Of a stretch of DNA of 14,690 bases, positions 1 through 6,444 are shown piece by piece. Position 1 is the first letter of the stretch, and each line of letters begins with the position of its first letter. The notes under the pieces are model-generated. The model worked only from the letters and a program-made list of their open reading frames with translations. It was not told where the DNA came from and ran no database searches. The position numbers and the translations under genes were made by a program. Origin of the DNA: an uncultured Acetatifactor sp. (lineage in GTDB: Bacteria; Bacillota; Clostridia; Lachnospirales; Lachnospiraceae); NCBI GenBank assembly GCA_910588225.1, contig CAJUQT010000032.1, positions 1-14,690 of the forward strand. The letters run 5' to 3'.

Positions 1-51
1 AGCGTCGCCCTGTCACGGCGAAGGTCGTCGGTTCGAGTCCGATCTGGGTCG
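1..51 (+). tRNA. tRNA-Asp (GTC), 3' part only
   Basis: The window opens inside a tRNA. Bases 5-21 form an anticodon arm (stem TCGCC/GGCGA) around the 7-base loop CTGTCAC, giving anticodon GTC (Asp). A T-arm with the TTCGAGT loop follows, then the 3' acceptor strand ending in discriminator G at 51. The D-arm and 5' acceptor strand lie upstream of the window. No CCA is encoded: T-rich sequence follows directly, so CCA would be added after transcription. Confidence 0.93.
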
Positions 52-78
52 TTTTCTTTTAAAATAATTTTTATGCAG

Positions 79-116
79 GTGTAAAGTCCGTCGAAAGAAT
101 CGCTTTACACTTTTTT
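79..116 (+). terminator. Rho-independent terminator after tRNA-Asp
   Basis: GTGTAAAG (79-86) pairs perfectly with CTTTACAC (103-110) and is followed by six T (111-116). The 16-base loop can add a short CG/CG pairing. It probably ends the tRNA transcript and insulates the downstream degV gene. Confidence 0.85.
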
Positions 117-231
117 GTTGTATTTCTGTTTTATGGGACATAGATTAAGCCGCCGGAAATTCTCCTCTGGTGTCTGGGGAGTGACAGGGCGATTGGTGCT
201 GCTGGCGCAGCGACTTTAACAGGAGGAAAGT

Positions 232-1083
232 ATGCTTAAAATTATTACAGACTCAGCATCGGATATTGTGAATAACACACGGGAAGATTTGACAGTGCTT
301 CCGGTGACAATCACCTTTGGGGAAGAGCAGTTTCAGGACGGGGTGAATCTTACCCACAGGATGTTCTATGAAAAGCTGGTAGAATGTGACGAGCTTCCGG
401 TTACCAGCCAGGTGGCGCCGTTTGCTTTTGAAGAGGCTTACCGCAGGGCAAAGGAGCAGGGAGATAAGGTGATTGTCATCACCTTATCTTCGAAGCTGTC
501 GGGGACCTGGCAGAGTGCCAACATTGCCGCGGAAGAGTATGGGGATGTGGTGGTGAAGGTTGTGGACAGCGAGAATGCCAGTATGGGACAGCATGCGCTG
601 GTGGAGTATGCGCTGCGGCTGAAGGACAGCGGTATGGAAGCCGAGAGAATCGTGGAGAGGCTGGATAAGGACAAAGGCCGTATCAGACTGGTGGCTCTGC
701 TGGATACTTTGGAATATCTGAAAAAGGGCGGGCGCATTTCCAGGGCGGCGGCAATGGCGGGAAACCTTCTGTCAATTAAGCCGGTAATTGCCATTCAGAG
801 AGGGGAAGTGGCCATTCTGGGCAAGGCCCGTGGTTCCAGACAGGGCAACAATCTGCTGGCAGAGCAGATTCGTCAGACCGGGGGAATTGATTTTGAGAAG
901 CCTTTTTTTCTGGGATATACCGGGTTCAGCGATGCGACGCTGCAGAAGTACATAGCGGATCATGAGGCATTCTGGAAGACTTCCGTGGATGCGCTGGAGA
1001 CTTCCAGCGTGGGGGGAACCATCGGAACCCACGTGGGGCCCGGAGCCATCGGGGTGGCATTCTTTTCGGCAGGAGAGATGTAA
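232..1083 (+). CDS. degV: DegV family fatty-acid-binding protein
   Basis: This 283-residue protein has the full DegV layout. An N-terminal I-T-D-S-A-S-D-I stretch (5-12) is followed by T-S-Q (58-60), S-S-K-L-S-G-T (86-92), D-S-E-N-A-S (112-117) and the L-E-Y-L-K-K-G-G-R-I-S block (160-170), with K-P-V at 183-185 and a G-S-R stretch near 201. In the family (FakB/DegV) these Ser/Thr positions hold the fatty-acid carboxylate, which a FakA kinase phosphorylates to feed phospholipid synthesis. No fakA is visible here, so the paralogue's exact role is unknown; Clostridia often carry several DegV copies. The start is fixed by AGGAGG at 221-226, five bases before ATG. No convincing sigma-A promoter was found between the tRNA terminator and the gene. 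Length is normal for the family and the frame is intact. Confidence 0.93.
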   Translation: MLKIITDSASDIVNNTREDLTVLPVTITFGEEQFQDGVNLTHRMFYEKLVECDELPVTSQVAPFAFEEAYRRAKEQGDKVIVITLSSKLSGTWQSANIAAEEYGDVVVKVVDSENASMGQHALVEYALRLKDSGMEAERIVERLDKDKGRIRLVALLDTLEYLKKGGRISRAAAMAGNLLSIKPVIAIQRGEVAILGKARGSRQGNNLLAEQIRQTGGIDFEKPFFLGYTGFSDATLQKYIADHEAFWKTSVDALETSSVGGTIGTHVGPGAIGVAFFSAGEM

Positions 1084-1147
1084 AAGGGGAAAACTGTATA
1101 CGGTATTTTGACTCAGAGTAGAGAGAAAACGAATTGGAGGAATATTT

Positions 1148-2023
1148 ATGAGAGAAGTGAATCAGCAGTTTCTGACCGGTGAAAGGGCTATGTTTCAGGC
1201 CAGCGACTGTCATATCAGTTACTGTACCTTTGCGGACGGCGAATCGCCTTTAAAGGAAAGCGGCAATCTGGAGATTGACAATACTCTGTTTAAATGGAAA
1301 TATCCGCTGTGGTACTGCAAAAATGTGACTATGAAGGATTCCACCCTGTTTGATATGGCGAGGGCGGGCATCTGGTATACGGAGAATATTTCCATAGCCG
1401 ACACGATTATAGAGGCGCCCAAAACCTTCCGGCGGACAAAGGGAATCCGGCTGCGGAATGTGGATATGCCGAATGCGGCGGAGACACTCTGGAACTGCCG
1501 GGACATTGAGATGGAGAGGGTGATGGCAAAGGGAGACTATTTTGCCATGAACAGCAGCAATATTGTTGCGGAGAATTTTGATCTGGTGGGGAATTACAGC
1601 TTTGACGGCTGTTCCAATGTTGAGATTCACAATTCCCGCCTGCTGTCCAAGGATGCTTTCTGGAATGCGGAAAATGTCACAGTGTATGATTCCTTTATCT
1701 CCGGGGAATATCTGGGGTGGAATTCCAGGAACATCACATTGATTAACTGTACCATAGAAAGTCTCCAGGGAATGTGCTATATCGACAATCTGGTGATGAA
1801 GAACTGCCGGCTGATGAATACCAATCTGGCTTTCGAGTATTCTCAGGCGGATGTGGAGATAATCGGAAGTGTGGACAGCGTGTTCAATCCTAAGGGAGGA
1901 ATCATCCGGGCGGACAGAATCGGGGAGCTGATTCTGGACGGCAGGAAGGTGAAGATTGATCAGACGCAGATTGTGGCGGGAGAGATTCTAAAAAAGTCGG
2001 ACAGGGCATCCTGGGAGGACTGA
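1148..2023 (+). CDS. DUF3737 family right-handed beta-helix protein
   Basis: This 291-residue protein is recognised as DUF3737 from its opening residues (Q-Q-F-L-T-G-E-R-A) and its long run of short beta-strand repeats of the type N-I/V-x-I/M-x-(D/N). Examples are the N-V-T-M, N-I-S-I, N-V-E-I, N-V-T-V and N-I-T-L units, spaced about 18-24 residues apart and typical of a single-stranded parallel beta-helix. No signal peptide or membrane segment is seen, so it is probably cytoplasmic. The family's biochemical role is not established. GGAGG at 1136-1140 precedes the ATG by seven bases. It lies two bases upstream of a PatB-type C-S lyase, an arrangement that I recall as recurrent in Firmicutes and which suggests a linked function, but no activity can be read from the sequence. 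Confidence 0.87.
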   Translation: MREVNQQFLTGERAMFQASDCHISYCTFADGESPLKESGNLEIDNTLFKWKYPLWYCKNVTMKDSTLFDMARAGIWYTENISIADTIIEAPKTFRRTKGIRLRNVDMPNAAETLWNCRDIEMERVMAKGDYFAMNSSNIVAENFDLVGNYSFDGCSNVEIHNSRLLSKDAFWNAENVTVYDSFISGEYLGWNSRNITLINCTIESLQGMCYIDNLVMKNCRLMNTNLAFEYSQADVEIIGSVDSVFNPKGGIIRADRIGELILDGRKVKIDQTQIVAGEILKKSDRASWED

Positions 2024-2025
2024 CG

Positions 2026-3204
2026 ATGAAATATGATTTTGACACAATGACGGACAGGCGGGGTGTGGGCTCTCTGAAATGGGATGTGCCGGAGCGGGAA
2101 CTGCCCATGTGGGTGGCAGATATGGACTTTGAGACCGCGCCGGAGATTATAGAGGCTCTGAAGAATAGAGTGGAGCATGGCATTTTTGGCTACAGCGTGG
2201 TGACAGAGGACTGGTACGAAGCCTACCGGAGCTGGTGGAGCCGCCGTCATCATCTGGAAATGGAGAAGGAATGGCTGATTTTCTGTACGGGCGTTGTGCC
2301 CGCCATTTCCAGTGCGGTGAGGAAGCTGACCACCGTGGGGGAGAATGTGTTGGTGCAGACTCCGGTGTACAATATTTTCTTCAATTCCATCCGGAACAAC
2401 GGACGAAATATTCTGGAGAGTCCGCTGGTTTACAGAGACGGGGAATATTCCGTTGATTTTGGAGACCTGGAAGAGAAGCTGGCAAACCCCCAGACTACAC
2501 TGATGCTTCTGTGTAATCCGCACAATCCTGTGGGGAAAATCTGGGACAGAGAGACCCTGTTCCGGATAGGGGAGCTGTGTACGAAGCATCATGTGCTGGT
2601 TCTTTCCGATGAGATTCACTGCGATTTGACGGACCCGGGATACGAGTATGTTCCTTTTGCGTCCGTGTCCCAGGCCTGCAGAGACAACAGCATTACCTGT
2701 CTGGCTCCTACGAAGACCTTTAATATCGCAGGGCTGCAGACCGCGGCGGTGATGGTCCCCAATCCGGTGATCCGTTATAAATTAGACAGAGGACTGAATA
2801 CAGATGAAGTGGCGGAACCCAACGCCTTTGCAGTGGGAGCGGCAGTGGCTGCTTTTCAGAAGGGAGAGGCCTGGCTGGAAGAGCTGCGGGAATATCTCAG
2901 TGAAAACAAGCGATGTGTCCGGGAATTTGCAGAGAGGAATCTGTCCGGAATCAAAGTGGTGCCCTCCCGGGCAACCTATCTGCTGTGGCTGGATTGCAGC
3001 GGCATTACGGAAGACGCGGGAGAACTGACAGCTTTTATCCGGAGGGACAGCGGCCTGTATCTGACGGAAGGCGAGGAGTATGGCGCCTGCGGGAAGGCGT
3101 TTATCCGGCTGAATCCCGCCTGCCCCAGGGAGCGGCTGCTGGATGGAATGAGACGTCTGGAGGAGAGCGTGAGAAGATTTACCGGAAAGAACGGCAAAGA
3201 ATAA
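2026..3204 (+). CDS. patB: MalY/PatB family PLP-dependent C-S lyase / aminotransferase
   Basis: This 392-residue fold-type I PLP enzyme belongs to the MalY/PatB group. It has the N-terminal W-V-A-D-M-D-F signature (29-35), the C-N-P-H-N-P-V-G block (163-170), S-D-E-I-H-C-D (194-200) with the PLP-ring Asp195, and P-T-K-T-F-N-I-A-G-L (228-237) with Schiff-base Lys230. Arg361 in F-I-R-L-N is the likely substrate-carboxylate ligand. Members cleave cystathionine or cysteine C-S bonds (beta-lyase, giving pyruvate, ammonia and a thiol); some act as aminotransferases, so the exact substrate is uncertain. The start follows the DUF3737 stop by two bases, with GGGAGGAC inside the end of that gene as the ribosome site, so the two are almost certainly co-translated. 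All expected catalytic residues are present. Confidence 0.92.
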   Translation: MKYDFDTMTDRRGVGSLKWDVPERELPMWVADMDFETAPEIIEALKNRVEHGIFGYSVVTEDWYEAYRSWWSRRHHLEMEKEWLIFCTGVVPAISSAVRKLTTVGENVLVQTPVYNIFFNSIRNNGRNILESPLVYRDGEYSVDFGDLEEKLANPQTTLMLLCNPHNPVGKIWDRETLFRIGELCTKHHVLVLSDEIHCDLTDPGYEYVPFASVSQACRDNSITCLAPTKTFNIAGLQTAAVMVPNPVIRYKLDRGLNTDEVAEPNAFAVGAAVAAFQKGEAWLEELREYLSENKRCVREFAERNLSGIKVVPSRATYLLWLDCSGITEDAGELTAFIRRDSGLYLTEGEEYGACGKAFIRLNPACPRERLLDGMRRLEESVRRFTGKNGKE

Positions 3205-3213
3205 TTTATTCCC

Positions 3214-3243
3214 TTGTTTTGCTGTGTAGATTTGCCTTACAAT
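3214..3243 (+). promoter_or_regulatory. Probable sigma-A promoter of the NTase-like/HTH operon
   Basis: TTGTTT (3214-3219) and TACAAT (3238-3243) are 18 bases apart. The -10 is a good match (5/6); the -35 is weak (3/6). It would start transcription near 3250, about 40 bases before the ATG at 3289. Confidence 0.5.
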
Positions 3244-3288
3244 AAAGGCAGGTCGACTGAAAAGGTGCAAAACGGAGGGAAATGGAAT

Positions 3289-4314
3289 ATGAGTTATGAT
3301 TTTGTAACAGAATGGGTGCTTGAAACCGTCAGGGAGAAATATGCGGACGATATCGCCATGGTCGTCTCACATACCACATTGCGGATTGACGACAGCGAAA
3401 AATGTATCAGTTATTTTGTGCCGATTACGAAAAAAGGGGAAGCATTTGCGCAGACTTTTATCCTTGCGGGAGTCGGTTATGATATATGGGGAATTCCCTG
3501 GGAAAGGCTGGAAAGATTTGCAGAACTGGAAGAATACAACATCACCTGTCTGGCGGACGGAGAAGTGCTGTATGCGAGGACGGAAGAAGATAGAGCGCGT
3601 TTTGAAGGGCTGAAGCGGAAGCAGGCCGCCAATCTGGCCTCTGATAAGAAGGCACGCGCCTGTGCGCTGACATCCTATGAGGAGGCGAAAAGTATCTATC
3701 TGGAAATGCTTTTTGCATCGGATAGCAGAGTAAAGCTGGGAGCCGGTTATGTGCTGGATTATCTGGCACGGGCGGTGGCTTTTTCCAATCACACTTATTT
3801 TAAGAAAAGCCAGATAGATCAGTTGAATGAGCTGCAGGAAATGGAAGATGTGCCGGAGGGTTTTGCCGGATTGTACCGGAAGATCCTCTTTGAACGAAGC
3901 GAAGAGCAGCAGAAAAAAGGCTGTTACGAGTTGATTCGTCTCGTGGGGGAGTATCTGGCCGGGAAAAAGGCGGCGGGAAATGACAGGATACCCCGGGAGC
4001 ATCATTACCAGGATCTGGCAGACTGGTATGGGGAGCTTTCCTACACATGGCTGAGAATCCGACATTATACGCAGATAAAAGATCCTGTAAAGGTGTATAT
4101 GTGGGGGAGCTTTCTGCAAAGTGAACTGAATCAGGTATGCGAAGATTTCGGGTTGGAAGAAATCGAACTGATGAAGTATTATGATGCGGAAAACCCTGGG
4201 GTGATGGCGGCACAGGCCGATAAAGCGGAACAGCTGATTCGAAAGGTCATTGAAAACGGAGGCGGGAGTATCCGGGAGTTTGCCAATGAGAAGGAGTTCC
4301 TGCATGAAATATAA
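3289..4314 (+). CDS. Nucleotidyltransferase-like protein of unknown function
   Basis: This is a 341-residue protein. The first ~100 residues resemble the polymerase-beta-type nucleotidyltransferase fold of a Clostridia family annotated as nucleotidyltransferase-like: a hydrophobic strand A-M-V-V-S-H-T-T, then I-S-Y-F-V-P-I-T, later Y-D-I-W-x-I-x-W-E-R. The standard GS...DxD catalytic signature is not there; His/Thr/Thr stands at the GS loop and Ser where the first Asp is expected, so activity is doubtful. Residues ~100-341 are almost entirely helical and rich in E/K/Y, like the helical half of ANT or HEPN-type proteins. An upstream in-frame ATG (3214) has no ribosome site, whereas the chosen ATG has GGAGGG at 3274-3279. 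The gene overlaps the following HTH gene by 11 bases. No transmembrane segment is seen. The family assignment is from memory of similar proteins and the function is unknown. Confidence 0.7.
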   Translation: MSYDFVTEWVLETVREKYADDIAMVVSHTTLRIDDSEKCISYFVPITKKGEAFAQTFILAGVGYDIWGIPWERLERFAELEEYNITCLADGEVLYARTEEDRARFEGLKRKQAANLASDKKARACALTSYEEAKSIYLEMLFASDSRVKLGAGYVLDYLARAVAFSNHTYFKKSQIDQLNELQEMEDVPEGFAGLYRKILFERSEEQQKKGCYELIRLVGEYLAGKKAAGNDRIPREHHYQDLADWYGELSYTWLRIRHYTQIKDPVKVYMWGSFLQSELNQVCEDFGLEEIELMKYYDAENPGVMAAQADKAEQLIRKVIENGGGSIREFANEKEFLHEI

Positions 4315-4561
4315 AAATGCTCAGGATATCCTGCCGGATCATTTACTGCGGGAACTACAGCAATATGTGTCGGGAGAGACGATGTATGTTCCGAACAGGG
4401 GGAAGGAAAAGAAATCCTGGGGAGAGACCTCCGGCGCAAGAGATTTTTATCAAAAGAGGAATGCGGAAATTCGCTGCAGACACCAGGCAGGCGATTCTGT
4501 GGAGACGCTTGCGGAAGCATATCATCTCAGTGTGGATTCTGTGCGGAAGATCATATATTAA
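4304..4561 (+). CDS. CD3324-type small helix-turn-helix protein
   Basis: This 85-residue protein starts M-K-Y-K-N-A-Q-D-I-L-P and carries the Y-V-x-G-E-x-x-Y-V-P element (21-30) and a W-G motif (39-40) typical of the CD3324 / Mor-activator-like family. The C-terminal helix-turn-helix lies at about 65-84 (S-V-E-T-L-A-E-A-Y-H-L-S-V-D-S-V-R-K-I-I). It is probably a DNA-binding regulator. The ATG at 4304 is preferred because AAGGAG (4291-4296) sits seven bases before it; a longer reading from 4250 has no ribosome site and would overlap the upstream gene much more. Overlap with the NTase-like gene implies translational coupling. Its targets are unknown. Confidence 0.82.
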   Translation: MKYKNAQDILPDHLLRELQQYVSGETMYVPNRGKEKKSWGETSGARDFYQKRNAEIRCRHQAGDSVETLAEAYHLSVDSVRKIIY

Positions 4562-4579
4562 GTTATGAAATAAGAGCGA

Positions 4580-4616
4580 GAAAAGGAGAAATGCCGGGAG
4601 GGTATTTCTCCTTTTC
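4580..4616 (+). terminator. Terminator hairpin after the HTH gene
   Basis: AAAAGGAGAAAT (4581-4592) is perfectly complementary to ATTTCTCCTTTT (4604-4615), with an outer G-C pair (4580/4616) and an 11-base loop. The T-run is part of the stem rather than after it. An A-run on the left arm means it could also act on the opposite strand. Confidence 0.7.
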
Positions 4617-4632
4617 CTGTGCGCCAAATATC

Positions 4633-4662
4633 TGGACATGGAATTCAGCGGTATGGTATAAT
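4633..4662 (+). promoter_or_regulatory. Extended -10 promoter-like site 1
   Basis: TGGACA (4633-4638) and TATAAT (4657-4662) are 18 bases apart, and the -10 carries the TGG extension at 4654-4656. It is the best full match of the three TGGTATAAT copies in this gene-free stretch. It may transcribe the folded element and the MNT-HEPN genes downstream. Confidence 0.55.
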
Positions 4663-4725
4663 ATGCGCATATTCATGGCAGGAAACGGCCGAATGGCCAT
4701 CCATACCATGATTGAACTATAATCA

Positions 4726-4734
4726 TGGTATAAT
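4726..4734 (+). promoter_or_regulatory. Extended -10 promoter-like site 2
   Basis: TGGTATAAT lies here, partly in the right arm of an 11-base inverted repeat (4703-4713/4721-4731). A second TATAAT lies just upstream (4718-4723). There is no -35 at proper spacing. It could be an active extended -10 or merely part of the repeat. Confidence 0.35.
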
Positions 4735-4861
4735 GATTCTGCATTTGCAGAATTCAAGCCAGTATAAGCTGTCTTGCCGCCACTGCGTGGCGCATTATAC
4801 CGGCAACCCATGGCTTGAAAATCAAATGTCTCCTTCGGAGCCGCTTGATTTTCTGCGCACA

Positions 4862-4870
4862 TGGTATAAT
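4862..4870 (+). promoter_or_regulatory. Extended -10 promoter-like site 3, upstream of the MNT gene
   Basis: This TGGTATAAT copy is in the second direct repeat. It would start transcription near 4877, about 35 bases before the MNT start codon. A TTGATT lies 14 bases upstream of the hexamer, too close for a normal -35, so use would depend on the TGG extension. Confidence 0.45.
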
Positions 4871-4911
4871 GATTCTGCCAAGCCATTAAATTCGTCGGCG
4901 GGAGTTTGAAA

Positions 4912-5286
4912 ATGAAAAAATATAATAATTTTGATCTTCATTTTGTTTTTGATTTAAAAAATAAAAACATTCAATTTCTGCGTGCGGAGTATATACACCC
5001 TCTGAAACAGGACCTGGTCCAGGAACTCCAGAAGGATTTTCTGAGAGATAAAAATGTAAAGGCGGCTATTGTGTTTGGCAGCGGCGTGGAATTTCGCTGT
5101 AACAGTTACAGCGATCTTGATTTATGCCTTGAACGGTATGATTCGGAGAAAGCGTTTCACTATGAAGCGGGAGGGGAAGATTCTGTCATAGATGTGCTCT
5201 ATGCGGATCAAATCGGGGAGAGGCTGAAAAAAGAAATCGAGGAAAAGGGTATTGTAGTATATGACAGGGAGGGAAGGTATGTGTGA
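4912..5286 (+). CDS. Minimal nucleotidyltransferase (MNT, MntA-like)
   Basis: This 124-residue nucleotidyltransferase-fold protein keeps the catalytic signature: G-S-G at 56-58, S-D-L-D at 67-70 and a third acidic residue, Asp94, in V-I-D-V-L. MNT proteins partner with HEPN proteins; in the studied MntA-HepT systems the MNT is an antitoxin that AMPylates its HEPN toxin. GGGAG (4900-4904) is seven bases before the ATG at 4912; a TTG at 4906 is too close to that site to be the start. The gene overlaps the HEPN gene by eight bases. The first ~60 bases are clearly more A/T-rich than neighbouring genes. It could instead be an orphan regulator, but the pairing makes the MNT-HEPN reading the best one. 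Confidence 0.88.
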   Translation: MKKYNNFDLHFVFDLKNKNIQFLRAEYIHPLKQDLVQELQKDFLRDKNVKAAIVFGSGVEFRCNSYSDLDLCLERYDSEKAFHYEAGGEDSVIDVLYADQIGERLKKEIEEKGIVVYDREGRYV

Positions 5287-5812
5287 TATCAGATTTTTCA
5301 GGCGGGCATATCTGGATTACCGGGCTGCTGTGAATTTATTGAATGTCCCTGAAAATGACGAAGCCTATATGAATGCGGTGGCGTATCATCTTCAACAGGC
5401 TGTGGAGAAGACTTTGAAAGCATTTCTGGAATGTGTCGGTGTGACGGTTCCCAATATGCATGATATAGATAAGCTGGTCCGCATGTCAAAAAACAATGGC
5501 TCTCAGGTATTTCTCACTGAATGGATAGAGGAGAAAGCGGATATGCTGACTCGCTGGGAGACGGATACTCGTTATGATGTGGACTATTGCGTGGAACGTG
5601 CAAAGGTACAGATCGGGATTTTGGAAGTAAAGCGTTTTCTGGAGATAAACGGACTGAAAGAGGATTTGCGGGAAGAATTAAAATCTGATGAGGTGAGAAG
5701 CAAGTTGCTTTCGTTTTTCCCGAAAAAATATCGGCCTGAAAATGATTTTGAATGGAACTGTCTGTATCAGATATATCACAGAAAATTGGCCAGTGACGGG
5801 GAAACCATTTAA
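5279..5812 (+). CDS. HEPN domain protein, partner of MNT
   Basis: This 177-residue, mostly helical protein of the HEPN (PF05168-like) group is recognised by Y-H-L-Q-Q-A-V-E-K-T-L-K-A-F-L (36-50), the following V-P-N-M-H-D-I-x-K-L (57-66) and R-Y-D at 98-100. HEPN toxins are metal-independent RNases with an Rx4-6H motif (RX4HXY in HepT). Here R98 is followed by Y-D-V-D-Y and no His falls at the expected positions, so RNase activity is doubtful. Residues ~125-177 form an extra tail, not part of the basic domain. The ATG at 5279 overlaps the MNT stop and has AGGGAGGG at 5266-5273; a reading from 5261 would start upstream of that ribosome site. Neighbour MNT plus overlap supports a two-gene module, perhaps toxin-antitoxin or defence-related; a nucleotide-binding non-toxic role is the alternative. 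Confidence 0.83.
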   Translation: MCDIRFFRRAYLDYRAAVNLLNVPENDEAYMNAVAYHLQQAVEKTLKAFLECVGVTVPNMHDIDKLVRMSKNNGSQVFLTEWIEEKADMLTRWETDTRYDVDYCVERAKVQIGILEVKRFLEINGLKEDLREELKSDEVRSKLLSFFPKKYRPENDFEWNCLYQIYHRKLASDGETI

Positions 5813-5823
5813 AATAAGGGCCC

Positions 5824-6366
5824 ATGTGTCCTCAGTGTGGCAGAGCAGTGGAGACAGTGAAACTGAGATGTATGTCATGTGGCACGGAATTGCCGGAAAG
5901 GGCTTTGCTTTGTCCCCAGTGTGGCAGACCAGTGGAGGCAGCGGATGTAGTCAGGCAGCAGGCGGCGTCCAGACAGCTGACCAAAAAGTTCTATGAACTT
6001 CCCGGTATGAAGGCCTGCAGGAACAATATCAAGTCCTGCGCGGTTATTCTTTATGTGTGTGCTGCCATTACCATATTAGCGGCATTGTTCTGGGATGAGA
6101 TTCCGCTGCTTTCGGTTGTGGACGGAGTTTCGTTGCTGCTGCTGGGATTGTTGCTGCAGCTGGGAAAGAGCAGGGTGGCCGCAATTTTGATAACGGTTTA
6201 CGGGGGATACAATATGTTCGTGAGTTCGCTGAGTACGGGCACTCTCCGGGGCTGGTGGATTCCGCTGGCGGGTGTATGGGCCATTACCTATACGTTTAAA
6301 TTTTATAAGCTGTGGAACAAGTATCGGAAGAGCGGAGCGCTTCCCCGGGATGCCATTTCCGAGTAA
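5824..6366 (+). CDS. Zinc-ribbon membrane protein
   Basis: This 180-residue protein starts with three C-x-x-C knuckles (C2/C5, C16/C19, C30/C33), a zinc-ribbon type head. It is followed by about four hydrophobic helices (roughly 71-89, 93-112, 117-135, 143-160) and a basic tail. Such proteins are common, uncharacterised membrane proteins in Clostridia. Three knuckles is an odd number, since a ribbon needs two; an in-frame stop at 5815-5817 rules out an upstream extension. Codons for the first and third knuckles are near-copies (25 of 27 bases, 84 bases apart), pointing to an internal duplication. The ribosome site is weak (AAGGG three bases before ATG). The gene starts 11 bases after the HEPN gene, so it is probably co-transcribed; a functional link to it is unproven. 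Confidence 0.75.
   Translation: MCPQCGRAVETVKLRCMSCGTELPERALLCPQCGRPVEAADVVRQQAASRQLTKKFYELPGMKACRNNIKSCAVILYVCAAITILAALFWDEIPLLSVVDGVSLLLLGLLLQLGKSRVAAILITVYGGYNMFVSSLSTGTLRGWWIPLAGVWAITYTFKFYKLWNKYRKSGALPRDAISE
5827..5937 (+). repeat. 84-base-spaced internal duplication encoding CPQCGR-VE
   Basis: Bases 5827-5853 and 5911-5937 match at 25 of 27 positions (differences in the Pro wobble base and in the Ala/Pro codon). Both encode C-P-Q-C-G-R-(A/P)-V-E. The near-identity of the codons, not only of the protein, suggests a fairly recent tandem duplication of a 28-residue unit. Confidence 0.8.
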
Positions 6367-6444
6367 AGGCTGACGGAATCTATGTTTTGGGATAGGGTAA
6401 CGTAAATCAGTATGTTTTTTCTGAAAACAAAAGAAGGAGGAAAC

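Larger units (their letters stand above)
4650..4880. repeat. Folded intergenic repeat element with nested inverted repeats
   Basis: The stretch has no supported gene but dense symmetry. The 19-mer CATGGTATAATGATTCTGC occurs exactly at 4724-4742 and 4860-4878, and both copies continue into CAAGCCA, the first after a 12-base insertion. Inverted repeats are GGTATGG 4650-4656 / CCATACC 4701-4707; an 11-base pair 4703-4713 / 4721-4731 with a 7-base loop; GATTCTGC 4735-4742 / GCAGAATT 4747-4754 with one G-T pair; TTCAAGCCA 4753-4761 / TGGCTTGAA 4811-4819; GTATAA 4762-4767 / TTATAC 4795-4800; CGCCAC 4778-4783 / GTGGCG 4787-4792; GAAAATCAA 4817-4825 / TTGATTTTC 4845-4853, enclosing CTCC/GGAG. ATATGCGCATAT at 4661-4672 is a palindrome. 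It could be a dispersed non-autonomous repeat or a structured leader RNA. Boundaries are approximate. Confidence 0.6.

Noticed and set aside
1108..1136. TTGACT as a promoter for the DUF3737 gene
   Set aside because: The hexamer 17 bases downstream (GAATTG) is a poor -10 and overlaps the ribosome site region.
3367..4305. 312-codon open frame on the minus strand
   Set aside because: It lies fully antisense to the NTase-like gene, has no ribosome site or recognisable motif, and reads as low-complexity mirror sequence.
4712..4909. 65-codon open frame through the folded repeat
   Set aside because: No ribosome site, and its composition is explained by the inverted repeats; it would be read as a repeat-derived frame unless expression is shown.
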